From NCBI RefSeq assembly GCF_001401755.1, contig NZ_AVQK01000015.1, positions 124,001 to 188,000 on the forward strand: a stretch of 64,000 nucleotides of DNA, read 5' to 3'. A program made the position numbers and the translations under genes. The notes below the pieces were generated by a model. The model saw only the letters and a program-made list of their open reading frames with translations, searched no databases and was not told the origin of the DNA. Position 1 is the first letter of the stretch; each line of letters opens with the position of its first letter. Positions 26,453-35,021 of the stretch are shown here, piece by piece. Source of the stretch: Aquimarina longa SW024. Its GTDB lineage: Bacteria > Bacteroidota > Bacteroidia > Flavobacteriales > Flavobacteriaceae.

Positions 26453-26554
26453 ATCGGAAAAGAAAATGCTGAAAAAGATTCGATATACCACACTAAAAAG
26501 AATACCCCTATGCTAAAATATACCATTAAAATAGAACCGAAATATGCACAATAA
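26453..26554 (+). pseudogene. Second remnant of the candidate effector 3' end (102 bp)
   Basis: This segment matches 22359-22460 over 102 bp with three differences, two of them silent in the effector frame. A stop codon lies two codons upstream in that frame, so only the last 33 residues of the effector are represented. It ends in the same 11-bp overlap with the following lipoprotein start. The short age implied by the identity suggests recent duplication or conversion. Confidence 0.8.
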
Positions 26555-27524
26555 AATTGTACTGTTCTTATTATGTATGAGTACATTAGTAGTAGTAAGC
26601 TGTAAAAAAGAATTGACTAAGGTTATTGAAAAATATGATGATGGTACAGTAAAAGGATATTATTTTATTGACAAAGACTCGCTAAGGCAAGGAGAACGAA
26701 TAATATATCATAAAAACGGAAAAGTTTTTTCTAAGACCTCATATTTAAACGATAAACGAAACGATTCCATTTTTTTTTATTACGACAACCTATCTAATAG
26801 TATAGAGATTATTGAATTTAAGAATGATGATGGTTCTATTTATTACAAAGATTTTAACGAAAATGGAAAAATAAACAAGATAGGTGTTCTCGATGGAAAA
26901 GATAGAAAAATTAAAAAATGGAAATACTATACTAAAGAAGGTACTCTAGATTTTATAAAAGAATATAAGATTATTAGAGGAGAATCCTATACCAATCAGC
27001 TATGGCTAATGCTCCCTGGGGGTGATACCATACGAGAGGGAACAAGTATGAAATATAAAGTACATCCTAGGAAAGTAAAACTAGGAGATTCGATACGGTT
27101 TTTCTTTCAATCCGATGTACCTGCTTTTAAATTTAAAGAAAAACAAGGAGATTTCTTAGTGATATTACCGAAAGACTATACCAAAGAAAATTTTGATGCA
27201 GAATTCTATAACCAAGAAAGCTCTACACAAAACGGAATCCCAACACAGCGCATCCTAAGCCTAAAATACAATACCAAATACCCTGCAGAAAAAACAAAAA
27301 TAGATACTGCTGATCATAAAAAAACCGTAGTCTTCTACTTAAAACCTAAGCGACTAGGTAAGGATACCATACGAGGGTATTTTAATGAAGTCGCAACTGT
27401 AATGTCTGAAGAACATAACCTATATGAGTTTAGAGATAAAACAATAAAAGATAAAGATACTGTTGTAGTATTGGATACCAGAACCATATACTTTGATATC
27501 CCTATAGAAGTACTACTACGATAA
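26544..27524 (+). CDS. MORN/YwqK-type lipoprotein, paralogue 5
   Basis: A 326-aa lipoprotein. The signal peptide and first 35 residues are identical to paralogue 1 except for one residue near their end, but the last 45 residues are those of paralogue 2, so it is a mosaic. Residues 50-115 are its own (KNGKVFSKTSYLNDKRND, NSIEIIEFKNDDGS, GKINKIGVLDGKDRKIKKW). The C-terminal domain is as in the others. A 102-bp effector tail copy precedes it. Confidence 0.8.
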   Translation: MHNKIVLFLLCMSTLVVVSCKKELTKVIEKYDDGTVKGYYFIDKDSLRQGERIIYHKNGKVFSKTSYLNDKRNDSIFFYYDNLSNSIEIIEFKNDDGSIYYKDFNENGKINKIGVLDGKDRKIKKWKYYTKEGTLDFIKEYKIIRGESYTNQLWLMLPGGDTIREGTSMKYKVHPRKVKLGDSIRFFFQSDVPAFKFKEKQGDFLVILPKDYTKENFDAEFYNQESSTQNGIPTQRILSLKYNTKYPAEKTKIDTADHKKTVVFYLKPKRLGKDTIRGYFNEVATVMSEEHNLYEFRDKTIKDKDTVVVLDTRTIYFDIPIEVLLR

Positions 27525-27565
27525 GGATATGGAGTAATGAAAGTATCAAAGAGAAGAATAATTTT

Positions 27566-28366
27566 ATGAAACACACATATAAACGAACCATTGCTCTTTG
27601 TATTCTTGTACTTTTCTTTAGTGGAAAAAAACATCCAAAAAACTCACCTATGAATATTACCAGAGGTCTTAAACCTGCTATAGCAACATATACTAGTTTA
27701 GAACAAGAGTTTATTATAAAAGTTGCTAACAAAATGAAAGATAATGGGTTTCCTGTTAATCAAGTAACAAGAGTTCACCTCAGCAAAAGAATTCTTACAC
27801 ATAACGACTATTATTCTTATAACGAGATTGTATTTTTTATTAACCCAGGAGTTTATAAACAAGATAAATTTAATTGGGGAATAGAAAACATTGGTATAGG
27901 CTGGGAAGATCCTTCTGTTATAAGAACTCCGGATGGAGGTATGGAATTTGAAATAGGTTATAAAACAAAACCAGAAGATCTTATAATGAACCTTTATCGT
28001 TTGGATGATTCCTATTCTTATGGCACACTCCTAAAAAATCATAATAGTATAATCAAAAAAATAAATGACATACTACTAGCCAATACCTTAGAAGAAATTA
28101 AATATTTTACCTCCAAAGGAATTTTAGAATTGATTAAAAATTATCTTATTGTAATCACTACAGATAATGAAAATGTATATGAAATGAAGATCAGAAAAAT
28201 AGATCATAAACTCATAGATACGAATCATTTTAATAAACTGTTTAAGCAATATCACTTAAAAATACATCTAAACACATCAACAATAGAAATACTAGATAGT
28301 TTTGACCCAACTTTTTTTCCTACTCCTATTGCCGACCCCATTAAGCCTATTATTAAAAAGAATTAG
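27566..28366 (+). CDS. Exported protein of unknown function at the end of the array
   Basis: A 266-aa protein with an N-terminal hydrophobic signal (RTIALCILVLFFSG). The position where the array members have SC-KK reads SG-KK, so the lipobox Cys appears lost or was never present; cleavage as an ordinary Sec substrate is possible. The body contains YNEIVFFINPGVYKQDKFNW and GMEFEIGYKTKPEDLI and ends in a Pro/Lys-rich tail. It is not homologous to the MORN lipoproteins. It begins 41 bp after paralogue 5 and is probably co-transcribed. Confidence 0.6.
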   Translation: MKHTYKRTIALCILVLFFSGKKHPKNSPMNITRGLKPAIATYTSLEQEFIIKVANKMKDNGFPVNQVTRVHLSKRILTHNDYYSYNEIVFFINPGVYKQDKFNWGIENIGIGWEDPSVIRTPDGGMEFEIGYKTKPEDLIMNLYRLDDSYSYGTLLKNHNSIIKKINDILLANTLEEIKYFTSKGILELIKNYLIVITTDNENVYEMKIRKIDHKLIDTNHFNKLFKQYHLKIHLNTSTIEILDSFDPTFFPTPIADPIKPIIKKN

Positions 28367-28400
28367 AAAAACAAGGCTTTGTTCTACAAAACAACTGAAT

Positions 28401-28855
28401 TACTAATTATGTAATCGATTATCTATCTGTTTTAATCCCTCATTGAGGGTTTAATTCCCTGTATTCTATGATTAAAACAAACTTTATACGGATATTTTGT
28501 TTATCTATTATGCTTTTAACGCAGACCTTCAAGGTTTTTTAAAAACCTTGAAGGTCTAAAACGTTAATTTTTTTGTACCTAAATCCTAAACGTACAAAGC
28601 GTAAAAGATATCTTTTTTAGAACTTAGCCAAAAACAATAGTATAGATCCTCAGTTCGATGTAATTTATAGTGTTTATAAAGCGTCAGTTCAGGAGAGAGT
28701 CTTTATAAATAACCTCTCGGCCTTATAGCCTGTCTATAACAAAATCAAAAGACTTAAGATCACACTACTTTTGATGAAAATCACTTATCTTCGATACAAT
28801 TTCCTATCAGAAATTACTCTGACTGGCGTAAATTTTGTTATATAGAGCTATCGTT
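28401..28855. repeat. Interspersed repeat, copy 2
   Basis: This stretch shares ordered blocks with 15328-15816: taattatgtaatcgattatc (28404 onward), an agaccttcaaggtttttt palindrome (28523-28557), gtacctaaatcctaaa with acaaagcgtaaaa, and a diverged copy of the 76-bp boundary repeat (about 28777-28850, including ctgactggcgtaaattttgt). The left boundary repeat is missing. It fills the gap between two unknown genes and has no coding capacity. Confidence 0.7.
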
Positions 28856-28863
28856 ACGAGGGA

Positions 28864-29484
28864 TTAACGATAATTAGGATAAAAGAGAATCTCTTTTATG
28901 TGGTTTGTTTTACTAGAAACTCTACGCTGTTGCAAACAAGTTCCTTTTTCATCCATAGCCATACAATGGATTAGAATTTCATCAATAAGCTTGTGATTCT
29001 TATCCTTAATAACAATTTTAGACAATTGCCTATCTGTGTAATAAAAATACTGTGTATAGAAGGTTGTAAAATTATCTACTATCTTGTGGATTGTCCCATC
29101 TTTATTATAGTGATAGATACCTTCATTCTCTTTATATTGTTTTCTGGTATAGCAACTGATACGTTCGCGTTGTTTAGGTTTCCAACGAGTCTTACAATAA
29201 TAAGGTTCTTTATCTGCATAAGACTCTTTTATAAACCATAATCGTTTTTCTGTTTCTTGTAATAAATTACCTAACGAATCTATCGTTTTAGAATATTTGA
29301 TACGACCATTTTTAGTAAAAACGAGCTCTTTTTTCTGTAAAAGCTTTTTTTGATCATGTACTAGTACATAAATTTCTTCAGTAGCAGAAGCTATTCCCTC
29401 AGGAAGCAACTGTTTATTGATGTATTTTTTTGTAGCACAAGATTGTAATAGTACGAGTATCATAAAAAAAAGTAAAACCCTCAT
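28864..29484 (-). CDS. Putative lipoprotein, unknown
   Basis: A 206-aa protein with signal peptide MRVLLFFMILVLLQSC (lipobox LQSC, Cys16). The body has short YD/MORN-like strands (FTKNGRIKYSKTIDSLGNLL, IYHYNKDGTIHKIVDNF) and five further cysteines. It resembles the MORN lipoproteins across the repeat only in general style, not in sequence. Transcribed leftward toward the array. Function unknown. Confidence 0.65.
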   Translation of the reverse strand: MRVLLFFMILVLLQSCATKKYINKQLLPEGIASATEEIYVLVHDQKKLLQKKELVFTKNGRIKYSKTIDSLGNLLQETEKRLWFIKESYADKEPYYCKTRWKPKQRERISCYTRKQYKENEGIYHYNKDGTIHKIVDNFTTFYTQYFYYTDRQLSKIVIKDKNHKLIDEILIHCMAMDEKGTCLQQRRVSSKTNHIKEILFYPNYR

Positions 29485-29548
29485 AAACCTTAAATTTAGC
29501 TATATCGTAAGTTACGGATTTATAATAAACTCTATATATTAAAAGGTA

Positions 29549-29887
29549 TTATGATAACTTAATATCTTCTTTAAATAACATATGGATATATTCCGCATGA
29601 GTCTCTGCATCGTGTTTATTTTCTACACAGTGAAATAGCAAATGGATCAACCCGTAATCGCCTAAACTATCTCTATACTCATGCTTTTCTTTATTTTTTA
29701 TCCATAAAACAAAACAGCACAAATGACCTATCTCTCCTAATTTTCGAGAATCTTTTAAACATTCCCTAAATTCATCTAGTGTCATACGAGCGTACTCATT
29801 ATATTTTCTTTTGCAAAAATTATAATCAAACGTATGTTTATATGACTCTAGTCTTCTATTTTGTATCTCGTAATTCATACCACTCAT
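29549..29887 (-). CDS. Small soluble protein, unknown
   Basis: A 112-aa, charged, probably helical cytosolic protein containing YARMTLDEFRECLKDSRKLG and CCFVLWIKNK. Its size, lack of signal and place beside accessory genes would fit an immunity-type protein, but no family is recognised and this is speculative. It lies 64 bp upstream of the lipoprotein gene at 28864 on the same strand and may be in one transcript with it. Confidence 0.55.
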   Translation of the reverse strand: MSGMNYEIQNRRLESYKHTFDYNFCKRKYNEYARMTLDEFRECLKDSRKLGEIGHLCCFVLWIKNKEKHEYRDSLGDYGLIHLLFHCVENKHDAETHAEYIHMLFKEDIKLS

Positions 29888-30364
29888 AACAAAAAAATTA
29901 TTTGTGTTAGCTATTTATATCATTACAGCTATAAAGTTTACAACTATGTCTGTTTTTACAAAACACATGCCAAGACAATAAAAAGAGTAATTTATGATAC
30001 CCTATTTTAAACTCTTATTTCTTTTCAAAACAAAAACATAATTAGGAATTATTCCAATGCAAAGATATAAAATATGGAATAATTCCCACTAACAAAATCA
30101 AGTTTTATACTATAATGAGAAGCATTTTTCCCTAAAAAAGCAGTCTAAAAAGCAATACAAGTGTAGGTGTAACTATTTAATAGGTAGGTTGTTGTTGATA
30201 AAAAAGCACTCTTCTTGTTAATAAAACTTAATAAGTTTATTTTTAAAAACGAAATCTGACCATTACATTTACTCTGTCTTTAATAAGATAGAATATGTTT
30301 TTTGGGGAAAGAACTACTATTACAAAATTAAAGAGGAAAACAAATCAAATCAAATTATAGAACT
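29888..30364. other. Intergenic region before a small conserved-looking gene
   Basis: This 477-bp AT-rich stretch has no long frame. It must contain the promoters for the leftward gene at 29887 and the rightward small gene at 30365. No repeat or strong hairpin was noticed. Confidence 0.4.
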
Positions 30365-30520
30365 ATGCAGTATAAAGTAATTGATACAAAAAGCCAGTTT
30401 TTTGGTGAAGTATTGGATTTTGAATCCTGCGCTACATTAAACGATCTGGGAGGAGTACTCCTAAAGATCGAAAGAAACAGAGTTTCACTTTTTAAATTTA
30501 ACGAAGTAGAATTGGTATAA
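30365..30520 (+). CDS. Small protein of 51 residues
   Basis: An ATG at 30365 opens a 51-codon frame with an ordinary protein composition (MQYKVIDTKSQFFGEVLDFE, then GGVLLKIERNRVSLFKF, ending NEVELV). It has no membrane segment. The frame ends inside a strong hairpin (30503-30535) that looks like its terminator, which supports real expression. It lies tail to tail with ribE. I do not recognise a family. Confidence 0.6.
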   Translation: MQYKVIDTKSQFFGEVLDFESCATLNDLGGVLLKIERNRVSLFKFNEVELV

Positions 30521-30535
30521 TTACCATTCTACTTC
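30503..30535. terminator. Bidirectional hairpin between small gene and ribE
   Basis: The arms gaagtagaattggta and taccattctacttc pair over 14 bp with one bulged T and a 4-nt loop. It overlaps the last five codons and the stop of the small gene and lies 11 bp from the ribE stop, so it can end both convergent transcripts. Confidence 0.65.
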
Positions 30536-30545
30536 TTATCACTAC

Positions 30546-31133
30546 CTATTTTAGCTCGGTAATTCGTTTTACATACTTACCAATAACATCAAACTCTAGG
30601 TTAATAACAGTTCCTATAGTAAAAGTGTTAAAATTCGTATGTTCATAAGTAAAAGGAATAATAGCCACGCTAAACTCGTTTTGTTTAGAATTAACGACAG
30701 TTAAGCTCACTCCATTAACAGTAATCGAGCCTTTTTCTATAGTGATATTATGTAATGATGGATCATAATTAAATGTAAAATACCAGCTCCCATTAGCTTC
30801 TTCAATAGCAGTACAGATTGCAGTTTGATCTACATGTCCCTGTACAATATGCCCATCTAGTCGATCTCCTAACTTCATACCTCTTTCTAGATTTACAACA
30901 GTACCTTCCTTAAGAGTAGCAAAATTAGTCTTATCTAATGTCTCTTTGATAGCTGTAACAGTATACATATCCTCAGTAATAGAAACCACCGTTAGGCAAA
31001 CACCATTATGCGCTATACTTTGATCAATTTTTAATTCAGAAGTGAAATTTGCTCGCACTGTAATATCTAGATTCTCGTTAGTTTTTTGCAAAGAAACCAC
31101 CGTTCCTAATTCTTCAATAATTCCTGTAAACAT
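30546..31133 (-). CDS. ribE: Riboflavin synthase, alpha chain
   Basis: This 195-aa enzyme converts two 6,7-dimethyl-8-ribityllumazines to riboflavin and 5-amino-6-ribitylaminouracil. It starts with the invariant MFTGIIEELGTV and has two tandem lumazine-binding barrels, each with a NGVCLTV/NGVSLTV strand (about residues 43-49 and 139-145). HIVQGHVDQT lies between them and the C-terminal helix VIGKYVKRI at the end. Full length for the family. It is divergent from pdxA with an 87-bp spacer. Confidence 0.95.
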   Translation of the reverse strand: MFTGIIEELGTVVSLQKTNENLDITVRANFTSELKIDQSIAHNGVCLTVVSITEDMYTVTAIKETLDKTNFATLKEGTVVNLERGMKLGDRLDGHIVQGHVDQTAICTAIEEANGSWYFTFNYDPSLHNITIEKGSITVNGVSLTVVNSKQNEFSVAIIPFTYEHTNFNTFTIGTVINLEFDVIGKYVKRITELK

Positions 31134-31151
31134 AAATGCGAAATATTTAGT

Positions 31152-31159
31152 TAAATTTG
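31152..31159 (+). promoter_or_regulatory. -7 box for pdxA operon
   Basis: TAAATTTG is a perfect match to the Bacteroidetes -7 consensus TAnnTTTG, 61 bp before the pdxA start. No convincing -33 TTG was found at the usual distance. Confidence 0.5.
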
Positions 31160-31220
31160 TGACCTTGAAGTTTGAGGTCTGATTTTAGATTTCAAAAATA
31201 CAGATAAAGTAATTTATATA

Positions 31221-32282
31221 ATGAAGAAAGAAGAAAAAATAAGATTAGGAATTTCTATTGGTGACCTTAATGGTATAGGAAGCGAAGTCGTACTTAAAAC
31301 TTTTGAAGACTCTAGAATGTTAGATTTTTGTACTCCTGTAATTTTTGCTTCAGTAAAAATTCTTTCTTTCTTAAAAAAACAATATAAGAGCACTACTAAT
31401 CTACATGGTATTGATAAAATATCCCAAGTTCTGGATGGTAAAATTAATGTTCTTAATGTTTGGAAAGAACCTGTAAATATTAATTTTGGGCAAGAAGATC
31501 AAAAAATAGGTAGCTATGCCATTAAATCGCTTAAGTCTGCTACAGCAGCTTTAAAAAATAATGATATCGATGTACTCGTTACAGCTCCTATTAATAAACA
31601 CAATATCCAATCAGACGAATTTAAATTTCCAGGGCATACTGATTATCTAGATCAAGAACTAAAAGGCAATAGCTTGATGTTTATGATTACTGATGATCTA
31701 AAAATAGGATTACTAACCGATCATGTAGCTGTAAAAGATATTGCAGAAACCATAACACCAAAACTGATTGAGCAAAAAATAAATACTATTTATAACACCC
31801 TAAAACAAGATTTTGGTATTTCTAAACCAAAAATCGCAGTACTAGGAATTAATCCACATAGTGGAGATAATGGTGTAATTGGTAAAGAAGATGAAGAAGT
31901 TCTAAAACCAACTATTCAAAAAATTAACGAATCCGGTAAATTAGTCTATGGTCCATATGCTGCGGATAGTTTTTTTGGATCTACTGCATATAAGGCTTTT
32001 GATGCTATTGTAGCATCATATCATGATCAAGGATTGATTCCTTTTAAAACACTCTCTTTTGGTAAAGGTGTAAACTATACCGCAGGGCTAGATAAAATAC
32101 GAACTTCACCAGATCATGGCACTGCTTTTGAGATTGCAGGAAAAAATAAAGCAGACAATAGCTCTTTTAAAGAAGCTGTTTTTGCGGCATTAAAAATTTT
32201 TAAAAACAGAAATGAATACGACGAGTTAACCAAAAACCCATTAAAGAAGCAACCTCGTAAACCACAGAATAAGGGTAATTAG
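31221..32282 (+). CDS. pdxA: 4-Hydroxythreonine-4-phosphate dehydrogenase
   Basis: This 353-aa NAD-dependent enzyme of pyridoxal-phosphate synthesis oxidises 4-phosphohydroxy-L-threonine. It has ISIGDLNGIGSEVVLKTF at the start (usual GDPAGIG here GDLNGIG), VTAPINKHNIQ, FPGHTDYLDQE and the metal-ligand histidines in LTDHVA, ASYHDQGLIPFK and TSPDHGTAFEIA. The Lys/Pro-rich tail after residue 335 is an ordinary extension. It sits upstream of the DUF177-rpmF-fabH block, as in other Flavobacteriia. Confidence 0.94.
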   Translation: MKKEEKIRLGISIGDLNGIGSEVVLKTFEDSRMLDFCTPVIFASVKILSFLKKQYKSTTNLHGIDKISQVLDGKINVLNVWKEPVNINFGQEDQKIGSYAIKSLKSATAALKNNDIDVLVTAPINKHNIQSDEFKFPGHTDYLDQELKGNSLMFMITDDLKIGLLTDHVAVKDIAETITPKLIEQKINTIYNTLKQDFGISKPKIAVLGINPHSGDNGVIGKEDEEVLKPTIQKINESGKLVYGPYAADSFFGSTAYKAFDAIVASYHDQGLIPFKTLSFGKGVNYTAGLDKIRTSPDHGTAFEIAGKNKADNSSFKEAVFAALKIFKNRNEYDELTKNPLKKQPRKPQNKGN

Positions 32283-32435
32283 GTTTGAGATTTTAACCAA
32301 AAAGAAGATCAATAAATACTTGATCTCTTGCATCTGTCGATGGCAGAGATCTCACAGCGAAGCGTACTCACCACTAATTTGCTAACAATCTGATATAATT
32401 TTGTTTACAAAAATACTTTCATAAAATTTTTTTAC

Positions 32436-32443
32436 TATCTTTG
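32436..32443 (+). promoter_or_regulatory. -7 box for the DUF177-rpmF operon
   Basis: TATCTTTG matches TAnnTTTG perfectly and is followed by the common Bacteroidetes start context gcaccc. It places the transcript start near 32450, 38 bp before the DUF177 ATG, and is the clearest promoter element in the window. Confidence 0.7.
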
Positions 32444-32487
32444 CACCCGCCTTAATCAGATCGATGAGGCCTGAAACTGATGATGAA

Positions 32488-33033
32488 ATGAAACAACTTA
32501 AAGAGTATACTATTCCTTTTGTTGGGCTGAAGCAAGGATTACACCAGTTTGAGTATCAAATTGAGAATACGTTCTTTGAACATTTTGAGTATGATGAGTT
32601 TAATTCATCTGCAGTAATTGTTGATATGGAGTTCAATAAAAAAACAACGATGTTGGAACTTCAGTTTAAAGCAACAGGTACTGTAAATGTAAATTGTGAT
32701 CTCACCAATGAACCTTTTGACTTACCTATCGAAAATGATATTTTTTTGGTAGTAAAGTTTGGAGATGAATATAATAATGAAAATGAAGAACTTCTTATTA
32801 TCCCTTACGGATCGTATGAAGTAAATATTCAGCAATATATATATGAGCTTATTGTATTAGCCATACCATCCAAAAGAGTTCATCCTGGTGTTGAAAACGG
32901 GACATTAGAATCTGATATACTTGAAAGACTAGAAGAATTAAGTCCAAAAGAAAAAACAAGAGTAGAGAACAATGAGGAAACAGATCCTCGTTGGGACAAG
33001 TTAAAAAACTTATTAAACGATAAAGATAAATAA
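32488..33033 (+). CDS. DUF177 (YceD) family protein
   Basis: A protein of about 181 aa with the family's CNVTLEPF-like segment seen as VNVNCDLTNEPFDLPI (about residues 70-85) and an acidic C-terminal half ending in DPRWDKLKNLLNDKDK. YceD proteins accompany rpmF and are linked to 23S rRNA or ribosome accumulation. The second ATG (32488) fits the conserved start MKQLKEYTIPFVGLK; the ATG at 32464 would add an odd acidic octapeptide. 10 bp separate it from rpmF. Confidence 0.88.
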   Translation: MKQLKEYTIPFVGLKQGLHQFEYQIENTFFEHFEYDEFNSSAVIVDMEFNKKTTMLELQFKATGTVNVNCDLTNEPFDLPIENDIFLVVKFGDEYNNENEELLIIPYGSYEVNIQQYIYELIVLAIPSKRVHPGVENGTLESDILERLEELSPKEKTRVENNEETDPRWDKLKNLLNDKDK

Positions 33034-33043
33034 TAGCTAAGCA

Positions 33044-33241
33044 ATGGCACATCCTAAGAGAAAAATATCGAGAACCAGAAGAGATAAAAGAAGAACGCAT
33101 TATAAAGCTACTGTACCACAAATAGCGACTGATCCTACTACAGGAGAAGCACATTTGTACCACAGAGCACACTGGCATGAAGGTAAATTATACTATCGAG
33201 GTCAGATTGTTATCGATAATACTGAAGAAGAAGTAGCATAA
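33044..33241 (+). CDS. rpmF: 50S ribosomal protein L32
   Basis: A 65-aa ribosomal protein with the typical start [20 protein letters not shown], then [14 protein letters not shown]. The Cys residues of zinc-binding L32 forms are replaced, giving the Cys-free type common in Bacteroidetes. Co-transcribed with DUF177 and closed by a terminator. Confidence 0.96.
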   Translation: MAHPKRKISRTRRDKRRTHYKATVPQIATDPTTGEAHLYHRAHWHEGKLYYRGQIVIDNTEEEVA

Positions 33242-33260
33242 TAATAGTGTTGAAATCTTA

Positions 33261-33290
33261 AAAAAACTCTCACATTTGTGAGAGTTTTTT
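33261..33290 (+). terminator. Terminator after rpmF
   Basis: The arms aaaaaactctcaca and tgtgagagtttttt form a perfect stem with a tiny loop and a T-rich tail, 20 bp after the rpmF stop. Confidence 0.85.
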
Positions 33291-33413
33291 TGTTTTTAGT
33301 TGAATATGTCTCAAAATCCCATTATTTTGCGCCATATTTGTGTACAATTTAGTAATTTCAACGAATTTTTAAGCACATTTTTGTGCCCTAGTTCACGAAA
33401 CTAAAACTATCGT

Positions 33414-34409
33414 ATGAGTAAAATAACAGCCGCTATAACAGCTGTAGGTGCATATGTGCCGGACTACGTGTTAACTAATGATATATTAGCCACTATGGTC
33501 GAAACCAATGACGAATGGATTACCAGTCGTACAGGTATTAAAGAACGTAGAATACTAAAAGATAAAGATAAAGGAACATCTTTCTTAGGTATAAAAGCAG
33601 CAGAAGATCTAATTGCTAAGAAAAATCTCGATCCAAAAGAGATTGATATGGTAATTTTTGCAACTGCTACTCCAGATCTTCCCGTTGCCGCAACAGCAGC
33701 ATATACTGCTTCGCAGATTGGAGCCGTTAATGCATTCTCTTATGACTTACAAGCAGCATGTTCTAGCTTTCTATATGGTATGTCTACCGCTGCTAGTTAT
33801 ATAGAATCCGGAAGGTATAAAAAAGTATTAGTGATAGGAGCAGATAAAATGTCTTCTATTATTGATTATACCGACCGTACCACATGTATCATCTTTGGTG
33901 ATGGTGGTGGTGCAGCCCTTTTTGAACCAAATGATGAAGGACTAGGACTGCAAGATGAATATCTACGTACGAATGGTATCGGAAGAGAGTTTTTAAAAAT
34001 TGAAGCAGGTGGATCTATATTACCACCTACAGAAGAAACCGTAGCCAAAAGACAACATTTTGTACAACAAGATGGAAAAACGGTGTTTAAATATGCCGTT
34101 TCTAATATGGCAGATGCCAGTACAAAAATCTTAGAGCGTAATAACCTAACAGGGCAAGATGTAAATTGGCTTGTTGCGCATCAGGCTAATAAGCGTATCA
34201 TTGACGCTACAGCCAAAAGAATGGAATTAGATGAGAGCAAAGTTCTTATGAATATTGAGCGATATGGTAACACTACCTCTGCTACACTGCCATTATTATT
34301 AAGCGATTATGAAAAGCAGCTAAAAAAAGGAGACAATATAGTATTTGCCTCATTTGGTGGTGGATTTACTTGGGGCTCTATTTATCTTAAATGGGCTTAT
34401 AACTCCTAA
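33414..34409 (+). CDS. fabH: 3-oxoacyl-ACP synthase III (FabH)
   Basis: This 331-aa enzyme condenses acetyl-CoA (or a branched starter) with malonyl-ACP to begin fatty-acid synthesis. The catalytic triad is clear: Cys in [12 protein letters not shown] (about 115), His in [11 protein letters not shown] (about 253) and Asn in [13 protein letters not shown] (about 283). The start [15 protein letters not shown] and [11 protein letters not shown] are typical. It precedes accB and accC, forming a fatty-acid initiation cluster. plsX is absent here. Confidence 0.95.
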   Translation: MSKITAAITAVGAYVPDYVLTNDILATMVETNDEWITSRTGIKERRILKDKDKGTSFLGIKAAEDLIAKKNLDPKEIDMVIFATATPDLPVAATAAYTASQIGAVNAFSYDLQAACSSFLYGMSTAASYIESGRYKKVLVIGADKMSSIIDYTDRTTCIIFGDGGGAALFEPNDEGLGLQDEYLRTNGIGREFLKIEAGGSILPPTEETVAKRQHFVQQDGKTVFKYAVSNMADASTKILERNNLTGQDVNWLVAHQANKRIIDATAKRMELDESKVLMNIERYGNTTSATLPLLLSDYEKQLKKGDNIVFASFGGGFTWGSIYLKWAYNS

Positions 34410-34437
34410 ACAACTAAACATACAATACCCACATATT

Positions 34438-34932
34438 ATGGATTTAAAAGAAATTCAGAATTTAATTAAATTCGTAGCCAAATCAGGGGCAAGCGAAGTA
34501 AAGTTAGAGATGGATGACATTAAAATCACCATCAGAACCGCATCAGATGATAGCAAAGAGACGACATTTGTACAGCATATACCTGTAGGTAACACCGTTA
34601 CACCTCAGCAACCTGCAACTCCTGTACAAACAACTCCTGTTGCATCTTCACCTAATGTAACAGAAGAAAATACATCTGAAGACAATTCAAAATACATAAC
34701 AATAAAGTCTCCTATTATAGGAACTCTTTATAGAAAACCGTCACCAGATAAACCTACATTCGTAGAAGTTGGCGATTCAATTAAAGAAGGCGACGTACTT
34801 TGTATTATTGAAGCTATGAAACTTTTTAACGAAATCGAAAGCGAAGTTTCTGGTAAAATTGTTAAAGTATTAGTTGATGACTCTTCTCCGGTAGAATTTG
34901 ATCAACCATTATTTTTAGTAGACCCATCATAA
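34438..34932 (+). CDS. accB: Biotin carboxyl carrier protein of acetyl-CoA carboxylase
   Basis: A protein of about 164 aa starting at [17 protein letters not shown]. It has an N-terminal helical part, a Pro/Thr-rich linker ([13 protein letters not shown]) and a C-terminal biotinyl domain with the biotinylated lysine in [13 protein letters not shown]. The longer upstream frame that overlaps fabH is rejected because the conserved protein begins at 34438. It lies 28 bp after fabH and 89 bp before accC. Confidence 0.95.
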   Translation: MDLKEIQNLIKFVAKSGASEVKLEMDDIKITIRTASDDSKETTFVQHIPVGNTVTPQQPATPVQTTPVASSPNVTEENTSEDNSKYITIKSPIIGTLYRKPSPDKPTFVEVGDSIKEGDVLCIIEAMKLFNEIESEVSGKIVKVLVDDSSPVEFDQPLFLVDPS

Positions 34933-35021
34933 CCAATTTTAAAATTCCAATACACAACTCATAGAACTTAGTTATTTTAGGTTTGGAGTTTGGAATTTGA
35001 GATTTTTAAATTTTAAAAGTT

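Noticed and set aside
34345..34437. Longer accB start inside fabH
   Set aside because: The extra 31 residues are the fabH 3' end read in another frame; the conserved AccB begins MDLKEIQ at 34438.
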